A stretch of 64,000 nucleotides of DNA from Uloborus plumipes (GCA_038373865.1 JAXGGA010005166.1:1-64000), one strand, 5' to 3'. Shown: positions 1-10,294, numbered from the stretch's first letter. The notes: generated by a model not told the origin, from the letters alone. Numbers and translations: made by a program.

Positions 1-2510
1 TGTATTTTTAGTCCTTTGTCTTAAAATTTAAATATTTATAAAATCGCAAGAATTTTTTTTAGAATTTTAAAACGAGATGCGTTCTCAGTCTTATTTTTCT
101 CCTAGCTGAAATAACATGGATAATTGAAGGGCTTGGGAGATGAACAAGGGGTTATGTGACAGAGCAGAAATTGCGAGAAATTAAAGTTCAAAGTTTTATT
201 GTTGCAGTTGTTGCAGCTTTTTTGTTTTCTGGTTTTGTCGTTAATGTGCGTATGAAACTGGTCTTTTGACTTCTACTGTTTGATGTACCAAGTTTTATTT
301 GCTTACCTGTATCCATTGCTTACCATGTTTCAGGATGTTCATTTTTTAAAACGTTACATAGCCCCTTCATCCTCCAAGCCCTTCAATTGCGTTTGAAAAG
401 TGCCAGCACAGATCTCGCTAAGAATCTTTTCCACCAATAACATACTTTGTAAATGGATTTTATTTATACATACTTTTTTACAAATATAAACTGATTTTAA
501 AAAATCATATCCTCAAAATATCATTAAACTCATAAATACGGCAAACTTCGCTTCGTTCTGCCTTACTGATTTTAAGCCGTTGCCGTCGAAAGGACTTATT
601 TCTCGACAGTAACGAATGGACTTGTTTCTAATTGTATCACACATGATTGACAAGTACAAACTTGTAAGGGACGCACCACAATTTGATCAAAATAAGTTAT
701 AAGTGTTGAAATTATTGTAATCTAAAAATGTGAAAGCAATAGCGTAAGCTCTCTTATTATAGAAATTTATAGACCATTCAGTTTGAAGCAATTTATGATC
801 ATTTTGATTATGCAATTTCTTCATACAATTATTCAATTTTGAAACTAATTTTTGTTGACCATTATAGTTACTTTTCTGGCAACTATTTTTTTTTTGTCAA
901 TTTTTTTTAGACTTAGAAGTAAATTACTGATTTTGTTTAAAAAATATTAAACATTATTCCTGCATTTTTTGCATACGGGAAACCGTTTTAACTTGCTTGT
1001 GAGATGCTTAACTTTTGATACATAATGCAATTGTTTTTATACTAACTGCGAGACAGCAAACTCAAAAACAGTGAAAAAATGCGGAAATCATTTTTTACTA
1101 AATGACACAAAAAGTGATTTGATGAAAAGTTCTAAGATAATTTGTTATCTCTGTTTTACGCTTTCTTAATCGATTTACTATCGAATTGTTCTGGAAAGAA
1201 GTTTTTATTTTCTGCGAAGTTTTTGCTCTCTAAATTCTTTTTTGTGTGCGTCGTACGTGTAAAAAGTTTGAAAACGCCACTCATCGTAAGATTTTTTTAA
1301 GCCCTTAATTTTACAATGAATTAAAACGGTACCATTGGAGGTTTCGTTTACAAAATATATATTTAATAACTTGCTTTCGAATAAAAACATCCAATTGATT
1401 ATGCTGCAGTGGGAAGGTAAAAGGCAGAATCTGCAAATTTTTCATTTTTCTTTTTTGCCTTTTTTCTTATCTTTTGTACTCGAGCTTTATTATATGAGCT
1501 TGCGTATTTGGTTTATGTTGAAAATAAAGCAGATAAAAAGTCAAATTTCAACATTGCTGTATTATTTGTATGGAGTTCAAAACGAGTTTCTTCAAATGTC
1601 TCAAAACCTCATTCCTTGCCCTTAACCTTCTTTCGACTGTACATTTCATATTTCTATTGGCAGCTTTAAAGGGTTGTTGAGGGATAGATACGAAATGGTC
1701 CAACATGAGAAGATCACAACGTAAATACATATATTTGCGAAGAATTTCAGAACTTCCTATCGATCCTAATTTAAGTTTATATGAAAGACATGAGTTTTTG
1801 ATTAGTGACGGAGAAGCTCAGTCCCGTTTAACTAAAAATAGTGTTGCCGTAAAATCCTAAAAGAGTCAAACGTTTTTGCATGATATTATTAACCTTAATA
1901 ATGATTTTTCATAAAAATAATCAAAGTAATTTTATAACTGCTTCTTAAAGAATTTGTCAGAATAAAAGTGCACTTAGTGTGCTCTACGTAGAACAGAGAA
2001 ACTTCCTTGCTTTTCGGCATGATCGAGTAAAGATGCTCTTAAATATGAGGTGAAATAAGAGATTACACTTTCGGGAAGAGCAAAATTAGCAAAAACTTTG
2101 TGTTATCATTTCAAAAGTACAGCAGACAAAACTTCCAATTGTGAATAGAGGTAATTTGTACACAGAGAGCAAATGTGTCTCCGAAAATCGCGCATCAACG
2201 GGGGGAGCTTAGGGGCTTAAGCCCCTCCCAGAAGTGTCAAGACGAACTCCCTTGATTGAACCAAACTCCTTGAAATGCTTTTTTTGGACTTCATTTTTGG
2301 AAATTTGCCAAGACATAACCCCCAAACCCCTTTTTAATTTCACCAAAAACAACTGCAGTTTTTCTTTAGGACTTCAAATTCGAAAACTTCTCGAAGGAGG
2401 GCCACTTAGCCCTTCCCAGGAAACAATCCTGGGTTCGCCACTGGTCTCCGATGTTCTTACATAGATGTGGTTCCCGTTGCTGAATTGCGATTTTTCTTTC
2501 TCTCCTTCAG
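1..2510. other. AT-rich non-coding DNA, probably intron of the aquaglyceroporin gene
   Basis: No exon is recognisable before the acceptor at 2509-2510. The first pore motif of the aquaporin (an NPA box) is not encoded here, so upstream exons should lie left of the window. The stretch holds a small foldback (122-388). Around 2190-2440 there is a GC-richer, C/G-run segment of the kind repeated elsewhere in the window (24240-24290, 43590-43660, 45600-45720, 57200-57250). The rest is simple AT-rich sequence with no long open frame. Confidence 0.5.
122..388. repeat. Foldback/MITE-like inverted repeat
   Basis: The left arm (122-160) begins AATTGAAGGGCTTGG. The right arm (353-388) is its imperfect reverse complement and ends CCAAGCCCTTCAATT. 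The same motif family (ATTGAAGGGG...GATATGTGACA) recurs in inverted pairs at 31904-32170, so this is a dispersed non-autonomous family. I see no convincing target-site duplication. Confidence 0.55.
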
Positions 2511-2626
2511 ATGCCATCAACCATTTTGATCCTAATCGCACCATCACAGGCGAAACAGCCACCGCCTACATCTGGGCCACGTACCCCAAGCCTTATGTCT
2601 CCATCGCCAACTGCTTTCTCGACCAG
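2511..2626 (+). CDS. Aquaglyceroporin, internal exon (extracellular loop before the second pore half)
   Basis: This 116-bp exon lies between a strong acceptor (tctctccttcag, AG at 2509-2510) and the donor CAG|GTAACA. Read with two bases carried from the previous exon it gives AINHFDPNRTITGETATAYI followed by WATYPKPYVSIANCFLDQ. That matches the loop-C region of glycerol-conducting aquaporins of the AQP3/7/9/10 type, where a YDA...F...G..GTA.IFATYP...INGF.DQ pattern is conserved. The exon ends in phase 0 and joins in frame to the exon at 11485. Family role: a tetrameric plasma-membrane channel for glycerol and water. The following 8.86-kb intron is swollen by two mobile elements. The 5' exons, including the first NPA box, are outside the window. 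Confidence 0.85.
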
Positions 2627-3283
2627 GTAACATATGGACTTCCCGAGTTATTTATTGGCTTTTTCCGTGGTTTGTATCGCACCTGACATTCATTTGAATT
2701 TTTAATTTCAATTATGCTTTTCGCAATCATACATAGCGATGGGATCCTACTCGTTGGGCTTCTTGTTTTGACAAACGGAATGCAATGGAAATGGAGAAGA
2801 AATTCGGACCTGTTATGTTATGACTGGTGATTTTCTGGATTAGGTAATACGAGGCATAGTCATGAAAAAATGGTAATTGGAAGGCGGGGATAAAGATATA
2901 GTTTTTACAGCCAATTTGCACTCGTGCAGTTACCAGTGATGTTTCACAAAAGAACCTGTTTTAAATGTAAAACATTGAATGAACGCAATCGAAGACGATT
3001 TTTAACAATGAAGACGAAAATTTGTCCCTCTAAATAAATATTAAAAGTAACGATCTAGACTTATTTTCATCGTCATAGCAATCTGAAAATCAAAGGAACA
3101 TCAACTACATTCAAGTGAGGATAATAAGCAATTCTTGATTGCTCATCCAAATCTAAAAAGTTCCCATTTCATGCATTCCAGACTATACTATGTCTACTAG
3201 TGGATTTGTTAATTTTTTATAATAAAGAAATTTTGCATTGTCTGCTTTTGCTCAATAAGAAAGACGAAATTTTCAAGTAAACT

Positions 3284-3544
3284 TGTAGAATTTCGTATGG
3301 TCGGAGATGAGGTCATTCTCTTCATTGACTCGGTATTGGAAGAAGACAACTATAAAACACATCTATCAAAAATACTTTATTACACACGTTCCACACACAT
3401 AGCCGCGACTCGTTGCATGGCGGTTTCGTTAGCGAGAGTGTATTGCATGAACACAGTTCCGCACTCTAGAACAGTCCCGCAGCGGAGGCGTCGGATGACG
3501 TCACTCCTCGCCTCTCGCTAATTGGTCGAGAGCGGAGCGCTACA
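3284..3544 (-). repeat. 3' LTR of the Ty3-type element
   Basis: This is a 261-bp copy identical to 8168-8428. On the minus strand it begins TGTAGCGCTCCG and ends CGAAATTCTACA. It contains a TGACGTCA (CRE-like) site, a CCAAT motif and a TAATAAAG polyadenylation-type hexamer. Identity of the two LTRs implies a recent insertion. Confidence 0.93.
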
Positions 3545-3670
3545 GAGTATGCCCCCAGTGACGAAGTCACGATACAGGAAAATACAATATTTACAAAATT
3601 ATACGCACGTGAATAATACAAAAAATGTTTAAAATGTTCTATGTACAAAAAGAAAATTGAAAAGGAGATA

Positions 3671-4101
3671 GGGTAATTCCATTGTGACTAACATAACATT
3701 TAGAGTAAATTTTTAATCTTTCTTTCTGTGTGTGAGCCTTATTTTTGTCGCAATACCAAAAACAAGGTGTTATTCTTCTCCGCATAGATGAGTTGTTTAA
3801 GTTAATATACAAAAAGAATAATATTAACTTCATTTTTGGCAGTTAGAGGACATTTTGATCAACGTGACTAACATAACAGATTTGAAACAGATCTGTTATG
3901 TTAGTCACGTTGATCAAAATGTCCTCTAACTGCCAAAAATGAAATTAATATTATTCTTTTTGTATATTAACTTAAACAACTCATCTATGCGGAGAAGAAT
4001 AACACCTTGTTTTTGGTATTGCGACAAAAATAAGGCTCACACACAGAAAGAAAGATTAAAAATTTACTCTAAATGTTATGTTAGTCACAATGGAATTACC
4101 C
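3671..4101. repeat. 431-bp near-perfect palindrome (foldback insertion) inside the Ty3-type element
   Basis: The arms 3671-3881 and 3891-4101 (about 211 bp each) are essentially perfect reverse complements around a 9-nt centre (ttgaaacag). GATA flanks both sides (3667-3670 and 4102-4105), consistent with a 4-bp target duplication and so with a separate insertion into the retroelement. The motif GTGACTAACATAACA occurs at both the outer and inner end of each arm, four times in all. Identical short ORFs read out of both arms are a consequence of the palindrome. The ends are GGGTAATTCC...GGAATTACCC. I do not recognise the superfamily. Confidence 0.85.
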
Positions 4102-4125
4102 GATATATTCCGTTCTTCCTTTTTT

Positions 4126-4998
4126 TTATGGAATATAACCAGTAACTAGGTGCTTCGGAAAGTTCACCTTACGCCCGTATCTAGTAGTGTACGGTTTAGT
4201 AGTGGACGATTTATCTGGACGACATGAAGGAATGTTTGATGCTTGGGAAGGCTGTGGGAGTGGAGGAGGATAAGTATCATCGGAGACTTCATAAGCGGGT
4301 TTAATGCGATCTATTGATACTGTTGTATGCTTCCCATTCACTTCAATGGTAAAAGTTTTATCAGTCCGGGCAATTACTAAATGAGGACCAGTATAGGGCG
4401 GAGTCAAGGGAGGATTAACCTTGTCGGATCGTAAAAATATATGTGAGCAAGTTTTCAAAGAGGGATTGACGTATATTTTGGGACTGCCATGTATAGCAGT
4501 AGAAACAGGATTCAAATTCCTCATTGTTTGAATTAAATTTGTCACATATGTAGGATTTATTGTGGGAGAGACAGAATCACTCGTGACAAGATCAGAGGGT
4601 AATCTTATTGTGGTCCCATAAACAAGTTGAGCACAAGTTGCCTTGATGTCGTTCTTTAGCGCTGACCGCATACCTAAAAGTACTATTGGGAGAGTTTCAG
4701 TCCATTTAATTTGGTTGTGGGCTTTAAGAGCACTTTTCAGATGTCGATGCCAGCGTTCGATGATCCCATTTGACTGGGGATGGTACGCGCAGGATCGAGG
4801 TTTAGTGCATCCTAACATACGGGTAAGCTCTCTAAAAAGGTTGGACTCGAAACTTTTGCCCTGGTCAGTCGTTATAGTAACTGGGCAGCCGAATCTGGAT
4901 ATCCAGCCGTGCACTAGAGTGCGTGCGGCAGTGTCCGCTGTCATATCAGGCGTCGGGAATGCTTCAGGCCATCGTGTAAACCTGTCGATGATGGTCAT
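4126..4998 (-). CDS. Integrase core and C-terminal part of the Ty3-type element
   Basis: The frame starts at the conserved stretch ending DRFTRWPEAFP and contains the second catalytic Asp (ITTDQGKSFES) and catalytic Glu (YHPQSNGIIERWHRHLK) of the rve-type DDE integrase core. A basic, proline-rich C-terminal tail ends in a TAA at 4126-4128. The first catalytic Asp lies in the preceding ORF (4995-5312), from which this frame is separated by a one-base shift beside a run of five C (5019-5030 region). Role: integration of the cDNA into host DNA. The break means no full-length polyprotein can be read from the sequence as given. Whether that is real decay or a consensus error at a homopolymer cannot be settled from the sequence alone. 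Confidence 0.85.
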   Translation of the reverse strand: MTIIDRFTRWPEAFPTPDMTADTAARTLVHGWISRFGCPVTITTDQGKSFESNLFRELTRMLGCTKPRSCAYHPQSNGIIERWHRHLKSALKAHNQIKWTETLPIVLLGMRSALKNDIKATCAQLVYGTTIRLPSDLVTSDSVSPTINPTYVTNLIQTMRNLNPVSTAIHGSPKIYVNPSLKTCSHIFLRSDKVNPPLTPPYTGPHLVIARTDKTFTIEVNGKHTTVSIDRIKPAYEVSDDTYPPPLPQPSQASNIPSCRPDKSSTTKPYTTRYGRKVNFPKHLVTGYIP

Positions 4999-5312
4999 GC
5001 AAAATCTGTTTCCATCCGATGGGGGAGAGGGCCGATAAAATCAATATGTATGTGTGCGAAGCGAGCATCAGGTTGAGAAAATGTGCCAATGGGAGATTTA
5101 GTATGCTGAGTTATTTTAGCGCGTTGGCATTTAACACAGCTGCGAACCATTGATTTAATATCTTTTCGCATGCCTGGCCAAACGAATCGTTTAGATATTA
5201 TATCGATGGAGGCGGAAGTACCTGGATGAGAGAAAAAATGTAAGGTTTCAAAAATTAATGAGCGCATGCTTTGAGGAACGAAGGGTCGGGGTGTTTGGAA
5301 GACATGTCGCAA
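4995..5312 (-). CDS. Integrase N-terminal zinc-binding region and first catalytic Asp, frame-shifted
   Basis: The 105-codon frame carries the HHCC zinc-binding module (LHFFSHPG ... [11 protein letters not shown]) and the start of the catalytic core with its first Asp ([11 protein letters not shown]). It overlaps the end of the RT/RNase H ORF (5255-7327), whose reading falls into a stop shortly after this frame takes over. The shift lies near AAACACCCCGACCC (about 5283-5296). A second shift at 4995-5030 separates it from the core ORF. Both shifts lie at short C-runs. Normally these three reading frames form one continuous pol polyprotein. Confidence 0.8.
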   Translation of the reverse strand: MRHVFQTPRPFVPQSMRSLIFETLHFFSHPGTSASIDIISKRFVWPGMRKDIKSMVRSCVKCQRAKITQHTKSPIGTFSQPDARFAHIHIDFIGPLPHRMETDFA

Positions 5313-7327
5313 TAAAGATGAATATCCTCGAGGGGAAAATAATGTTTCTCCAATTTTAATGAGGTTGCATTTGTTTGCAAAAGTGTTTGTAGTTCCTCGT
5401 CGGTGGACTGGACGGAAGCTAATTTATGATAATCGAGGACAGGGGATGAAATTTCATCTATCTCAATCCTAGATAGAGCGTCCGCGACAGTGTTCTCGGA
5501 TCCCTTAATGTACTGGATGTCCGTGGAAAATTGCGAAATGAAATCTAAATGGCGCAGTTGCCGAGGACTGCATTTTTCTGAATTTTGATGGAAGGCGAAT
5601 GTCAATGGTTTTTGGTCTGTGTAAATGACGAAAGTTCTGCCTTCAAGCATATGTCGGAATTTTTTTATACTGGAATAAATTGCAAGGAGTTCACGGTCGT
5701 AAGTGGACCAATTCCTTTGAGACTTATTCAATTTGGTTGAATAAAATGCAATAGGTTCCCATTGAAAATTCGAAAACTGCATTAAAGAACCGCCAACTGC
5801 GACATTCGAAGCATCTACGCATAAACTTATCTCAGCACCAGGAATGGGGTGCCTTAGTAGTGTTGCCTTGGCAATTGCTTCTTTAGAAGCCGTGAAGGAA
5901 AGAGTATATTCTTCGTCCCATTGTAATTGCTCGGTAGGACTGTCAGCATTGGAACGAGGGTGTTTCTTTTTGTTTTTGTGCCCTTCGAGAAATTTTACTA
6001 GGGGTGAAAGAATGTCGGCAGCTTTAGGAATACAACGCCTATAAAAATTGAACATACCTAAATAGCGGCGTAACTGGGTCAATGTTGTAGGTTTGGGGTA
6101 GTCTAGGATACATTTTACACGATCAGGTAAAGGTTCGATTCCTTGCCCTGATAACTTGAATCCGAGAAATTCAATAGTTGATTGACCAAATTTAGATTTT
6201 TCTACATTTATACACAACCCATATTCTTTCAGTTTTGAAAACAGTAATTTGAGGTGCTCCATGTGCTCAGTTTGGTTTTTGGAGGCAACGAGGAGATCAT
6301 CAACAAATGCGTAAACAAATGGCAAATCACGAGTCAATTCGTCAACAAATCTCTGGAATGTAGATGCGGCATTACATAGTCCGAATTGCATCCTAGTGCT
6401 TTCAAACAATCCGAAGGGAGTTATGATTGCTGTCTTATAAATATCTTCAGGATTAATTGGGATTTGGTGATACGCTTTGACGAGATCGATGTGACTGAAC
6501 ATTTGTTTACCATACAATTCTGACGTGAAATCTGCTATACACGGGATGGGATATTTTTCTTTAATAGTACGTGCATTCAGGGCGCGATAGTCGCCAACAG
6601 GTCTCCACTCAACAGACCCTTTTTTGGGCACCATGTGCAGAGGAGAAGCATATGAGCTCTTGGAAGGCCTAATGTGACCAAGCTGTAGCATACGCTGAAA
6701 TTCAGCTTTTGCGATTTTGAGACGGTCTGGAGCTAACCTTCGGGGTTTAGCTGCAACTGGAGGACCTTTAGTATTTATAAAATGCACAGTATTATGCTTT
6801 ACAGGATGATCTGGATCGGGTAATTTAGTAATTTCAGGGAATTGAAGTAACAAATCACCATATATATTGTTGACAGTAGCAAATTTCACAGAAAAGATAT
6901 CACATATACTTAGTTTGGCAGGAGCTTTTAAATTAGTAGTAATATCAATCAATCGCTTATTCCTTAAATCAAGAGATAAATTAAAATGATATAAAAAATC
7001 AGCACCAATAATACAACATGAAACATCACAAATATAAAAGGAATAAGTGAATTCTCTGCGTAAACCGAAATTTACAGTGACAGATTTGCGCCCATATACA
7101 TTTATTGAAGTTCCATTAGCAGCACGAAATGTTTGTAAAACAGGGAGGCGGAGTTCAGATTTCTTAGCTGCAATCAAGCTGGCGTCACTGCCCGAATCAG
7201 CGAGAAATAACATACCTGTATTTCGGTCCCTGATGAAAAGACGGCGTGAGGTATGGGGAGGGGAAAAGTAAGCCGCCGCTACTCTTCCGTTTTCTCGTTT
7301 CCCTTGAAAGAGCATGGCTGAACACAT
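5255..7327 (-). CDS. Pol of the Ty3-type element: aspartic protease, reverse transcriptase, RNase H
   Basis: The 690-codon ORF has domains in normal Ty3 order. A retropepsin is marked by [11 protein letters not shown] (active-site DSG near residues 44-46). The reverse transcriptase includes [11 protein letters not shown], the FGL.NA..TFQRF block and the FVDD active site (about 341-344). RNase H begins at [12 protein letters not shown] and includes the YDREL.AIY and YTDQKPL motifs. It overlaps the gag-like ORF by 49 bp in the -1 frame. The pol frame opens just before its ATG, next to a run of six A (GCG AAA AAA TGT in the gag frame). Expression by -1 frameshifting or re-initiation is therefore possible, though no classic slippery heptamer is present. 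The end (…KACAH, stop at 5255) is an artefact of a frameshift into the integrase. Confidence 0.93.
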   Translation of the reverse strand: MCSAMLFQGKRENGRVAAAYFSPPHTSRRLFIRDRNTGMLFLADSGSDASLIAAKKSELRLPVLQTFRAANGTSINVYGRKSVTVNFGLRREFTYSFYICDVSCCIIGADFLYHFNLSLDLRNKRLIDITTNLKAPAKLSICDIFSVKFATVNNIYGDLLLQFPEITKLPDPDHPVKHNTVHFINTKGPPVAAKPRRLAPDRLKIAKAEFQRMLQLGHIRPSKSSYASPLHMVPKKGSVEWRPVGDYRALNARTIKEKYPIPCIADFTSELYGKQMFSHIDLVKAYHQIPINPEDIYKTAIITPFGLFESTRMQFGLCNAASTFQRFVDELTRDLPFVYAFVDDLLVASKNQTEHMEHLKLLFSKLKEYGLCINVEKSKFGQSTIEFLGFKLSGQGIEPLPDRVKCILDYPKPTTLTQLRRYLGMFNFYRRCIPKAADILSPLVKFLEGHKNKKKHPRSNADSPTEQLQWDEEYTLSFTASKEAIAKATLLRHPIPGAEISLCVDASNVAVGGSLMQFSNFQWEPIAFYSTKLNKSQRNWSTYDRELLAIYSSIKKFRHMLEGRTFVIYTDQKPLTFAFHQNSEKCSPRQLRHLDFISQFSTDIQYIKGSENTVADALSRIEIDEISSPVLDYHKLASVQSTDEELQTLLQTNATSLKLEKHYFPLEDIHLYCDMSSKHPDPSFLKACAH

Positions 7328-8091
7328 TTTTTCGCTTCATTTTTAAATCGCATATGATAATAACATATTCCATTACGCGATTGTGAACGCCCACGATTAG
7401 AAGAATAATTACGTGTTCGGCTTCTTGAGCGGCGAAGGTCAGCGACTTCCTTACGTAATTGCTTGATTTCTTCTAGAAGTGAGTCGACGTTCGGAGCACT
7501 GCTATTTCTGTCAGAATAGGTGAATGCGGCACTTTTGCTTGAAATAGCTTGCACAGAAGTTGGATTAATAGCTATAATTCGATCCGCGACTTCAGCGGCT
7601 TTATCGGAAGAAATTGGAGAGATGGAAGCTAAAATGGTTTGTACAGGAACAGGCATGGCTTGATTAAAAAGTTCAAGAAGTAACGAGTCATCGATGTTAT
7701 GGCTCTCAGCTCTTCTTTTCATAATTCGAAGCAATTCACTCGGTTTGCGGTCGCCGAGACTTTCACCAGCTAGTAGGCGCCGGATCTCCTGTGTTTTGTT
7801 TTCTGAACATCGCTCGATTATTTTCTTTTTCAGGTCTGAAAAAGGATTAGTTGAGTCGGGTTGCATTATCACATCGCGAACAACTGTGGCAACCTCAGGC
7901 GGTAAATGAGCGACGACATAGTTATATTTTGTTTTCTCTTCTGTTATGGCTTTTGGAGTGGCCAGTGCGAATGTTGATTCGATCATGTGAAACCACAGAG
8001 CAGGATCGGGTTGAATAAACGGCGGAATAACCACTGCAGATGTTTCCGAAACAGGCGCTGTGGACGTGGGAGTAGTCATTGTAGAATACAC
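7279..8091 (-). CDS. Gag-like protein of the Ty3-type element
   Basis: The 270-codon ORF starts 76 bp inside the 5' LTR. It begins with a Thr/Ser-rich leader, then the PPF.....P.LWF...E..F region followed by a helical capsid-like part ([30 protein letters not shown]). This is the pattern of the gag family common in arthropod Ty3 elements, which I know as DUF7041-like. A coiled-coil-prone segment ([17 protein letters not shown]) and an Arg/Ser-rich stretch precede a C-terminal Cys/His cluster ([18 protein letters not shown]). That cluster takes the place of the usual CCHC knuckle. Expected role: particle assembly and RNA packaging. The ORF appears intact. Confidence 0.85.
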   Translation of the reverse strand: MYSTMTTPTSTAPVSETSAVVIPPFIQPDPALWFHMIESTFALATPKAITEEKTKYNYVVAHLPPEVATVVRDVIMQPDSTNPFSDLKKKIIERCSENKTQEIRRLLAGESLGDRKPSELLRIMKRRAESHNIDDSLLLELFNQAMPVPVQTILASISPISSDKAAEVADRIIAINPTSVQAISSKSAAFTYSDRNSSAPNVDSLLEEIKQLRKEVADLRRSRSRTRNYSSNRGRSQSRNGICYYHMRFKNEAKKCVQPCSFKGNEKTEE

Positions 8092-8167
8092 TGAAATGTT
8101 CTGCGAGAACGGAAAGTATATTTACTCAGAAGTAAGATGCGTTAAGTTCAGTTCCATAGGTCACCAC

Positions 8168-8428
8168 TGTAGAATTTCGTATGGTCGGAGATGAGGTCAT
8201 TCTCTTCATTGACTCGGTATTGGAAGAAGACAACTATAAAACACATCTATCAAAAATACTTTATTACACACGTTCCACACACATAGCCGCGACTCGTTGC
8301 ATGGCGGTTTCGTTAGCGAGAGTGTATTGCATGAACACAGTTCCGCACTCTAGAACAGTCCCGCAGCGGAGGCGTCGGATGACGTCACTCCTCGCCTCTC
8401 GCTAATTGGTCGAGAGCGGAGCGCTACA
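8168..8428 (-). repeat. 5' LTR of the Ty3-type element
   Basis: Identical by eye to 3284-3544. On the minus strand it carries the CCAAT motif and TGACGTCA site, which would act as promoter elements, and TAATAAAG near its end. A 74-codon open frame on the + strand of each LTR is an incidental consequence of the duplication. Confidence 0.93.
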
Positions 8429-9076
8429 AACTTAAACCCAACCGTAATCAATTTTCACTTAATTTATAGCAGCGTTAGCAAATTGCCTACAAAAATTTGA
8501 TTTACTGGCTTTTGTCTTTGTAGATTACAGAGAACCTACTATACTTTTGCGAACATTTTGGCATACCAGTTCCTATTTTAATTTTAATACTATTTTTTAC
8601 TGAATAGCTACAAGCCAAATTTTACTACCTTATAAATTTTCTCACCTTATTTTTTCTGTTCACTCTTGATTTAGATGTCATCTTGGCTTGCATTTTGAAA
8701 TGCTCAAGTGTCTCGTTTCTTTTAACTCTCTTGGAGCTCGCTCAAAATTCCTAACACTTATACATTTCCATCGTTTATTTTTCCTCTTCAACGTTTCTTA
8801 GTTCACCCTCCCCCCCCCCTTCCCGAAAAAAAACGAGGAAAAAAAATTGACAACTACATTAGAAGTCGCAACATCAACGCAAAGTGGACAATGTTTAAAC
8901 TGCACAACAGTTGTACTTTTTCAAATTGCAACATTTTCTAACTTGAAAATTCCATCGCATTCGAATTTATGAGATTCTAATTCCAGCTGGTAAGGTTGCT
9001 TCAAATGACTAAGCAGAGAGTTAAAATAACTGTGACAGTGATTGCAAGAGTAAAAAAATTCTTTTGTTCGGATATA

Positions 9077-10294
9077 CACTGAAGTGACAAAAGTCATGGG
9101 ATAGCAATATGCAAATTTTCAGATGGCAGTAGCATCGCATAGAACAGGTATAAATGCGCAGTGCTTTTACAGAGCTTTCATTTCTGTTCAAGTTATTCAT
9201 GTGAAGAGGTTTTAACGTGATGATGACCGCACGACGTGAATTAACAGACTTTGAACGCGGAATGTTAGTTGGAGCTAGACGCATGGGTCATGCCATTTCG
9301 GAAATCGTTAGAGAATTCAACATTCCCAGATCCACTGTGTCAAGAGTGTGCCGAGAGTATGAAATTTCAGGCATAACATCCCACCATGGACAGCGCAGTG
9401 GTCGACCGCCTGCACTTAAAGATCGAGATCGGCGACGTCTGCAAAGAGTCGTAAATTCTAACAGACAAGCAACACTGCGTCAAATCACCGTAGAAATCAA
9501 TGTGGGACGTACAATGGACGTGTCTGCTAGAACTGTGCGGAGAAATTTGGATTTCTTGGGCTATTCCAGCAGAAGACCGACTCGAGTGCCTTTACTGACA
9601 GAACGACATCGCTTGCAGCGACTCTCGTGGGCACGTGAGCATATCGGTTGGTCCCTAGATGAATGGAAAACCGTGGCCTGGTCCGATGAGTCACGATTTC
9701 AGCTGGTAAGAGCCGATGGTAGGGTTCGAGTGTGGCGCAGACCCCACGAAGCCATGGACCCAAACTGTCAGCAAGGCACTGTTCAAGCTGGTGGTGGCTC
9801 CGTAATGGTGTGGGCTGTTTTTTCATGGCATGGACTTGGTCCTCTAGTGCGACTGGACCGAACATTGACTGGAAATGCTTATGTGCAGCTACTTGGAGAT
9901 CACTTGCAGCCATTCATGGACTTCATGTACCCAAACAACGATGGGATTTTTATGGATGACAATGCGCCATGTCACCGGGCCACAACTGTTCGCAATTGGT
10001 TTGAAGAAAATTCTGGACAATTCCAACGAATGATTTGGCCACCTAGATCGCCCGACATGAATCCCATTGAGCATTTATGGGACACCATCGAGAGGTCTGT
10101 TCGTGCCCAAAATCCTGCCCCATCAACGTTTTCACAATTATGGACGTCTATCGAGACAGCATGGCTCAATATTCCTGCAGAAGACTTCCAACGACTTGTT
10201 GAGTCCATGCCACGTCGAGTTGTTGCACTTCGCCGGGCAAAAGGAGGGCCGACACGATATTAAGAGGTATCCCATGACTTTTGTCACTTCAGTG
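9077..10294 (+). mobile_element. Complete Tc1/mariner-type DNA transposon
   Basis: The 1,218-bp element is flanked by TA on both sides (9075-9076 and 10295-10296). It has perfect 27-bp terminal inverted repeats beginning CACTGAAGTGACAAAAGTCA. A single intact transposase ORF lies between them. It is inserted in the aquaglyceroporin intron in the same orientation as the gene. Perfect ends plus an intact ORF suggest recent activity. Confidence 0.95.
9217..10263 (+). CDS. Tc1/mariner-family transposase (Asp-Asp-Glu, 36-residue spacing)
   Basis: The 348-codon ORF begins with three consecutive Met codons. An N-terminal paired-like DNA-binding region follows: helix-turn-helix about residues 10-50, a GRPPA linker near 62-67, and a second helix-turn-helix about 70-120. 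The DDE catalytic domain has Asp in VAWSDESRF (about D157), Asp in FMDDNAPCH (about D248) and Glu in PDMNPIEHLWD (about E285). Counting from the translation, 36 residues separate the last two. Classic Tc1 elements have 34, and DD36E is the spacing described for the Incomer (IC) lineage. Other conserved blocks such as GGGSVMVWAVFS are intact, and I see no stop or frameshift. The enzyme cuts and rejoins the element at TA targets. Confidence 0.95.
   Translation: MMMTARRELTDFERGMLVGARRMGHAISEIVREFNIPRSTVSRVCREYEISGITSHHGQRSGRPPALKDRDRRRLQRVVNSNRQATLRQITVEINVGRTMDVSARTVRRNLDFLGYSSRRPTRVPLLTERHRLQRLSWAREHIGWSLDEWKTVAWSDESRFQLVRADGRVRVWRRPHEAMDPNCQQGTVQAGGGSVMVWAVFSWHGLGPLVRLDRTLTGNAYVQLLGDHLQPFMDFMYPNNDGIFMDDNAPCHRATTVRNWFEENSGQFQRMIWPPRSPDMNPIEHLWDTIERSVRAQNPAPSTFSQLWTSIETAWLNIPAEDFQRLVESMPRRVVALRRAKGGPTRY

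Larger units (their letters stand above)
3284..8428 (-). mobile_element. Ty3-type (Metaviridae-like) LTR retrotransposon, near-complete
   Basis: The 5,145-bp element reads on the minus strand: 5' LTR (8168-8428), gag-like ORF, protease-RT-RNase H, integrase, 3' LTR (3284-3544). The LTRs are identical by eye over 261 bp and have TGTAG...CTACA ends. AACT flanks both sides (3280-3283 and 8429-8432), a 4-bp target duplication. Just inside the 5' LTR the minus strand reads GTGGTGACC, a likely primer-binding site offset by one base. Just before the 3' LTR is a G5-containing stretch (GTCACTGGGGGCATACTC) as polypurine-tract candidate. Protease-RT-RNaseH-integrase order places it in the Ty3 group. No envelope ORF is seen. 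Two frameshifts break the integrase, and a 431-bp palindrome sits between integrase and 3' LTR. Confidence 0.93.

Noticed and set aside
3297..3521. Identical 74-codon ORFs on the + strand at 3297 and 8181
   Set aside because: They lie wholly inside the two identical LTRs; the identity reflects LTR duplication, not a gene.
3639..4145. Near-identical 64-68 codon ORFs in opposite directions
   Set aside because: They are the two arms of the 431-bp palindrome read outward; no protein family is suggested.
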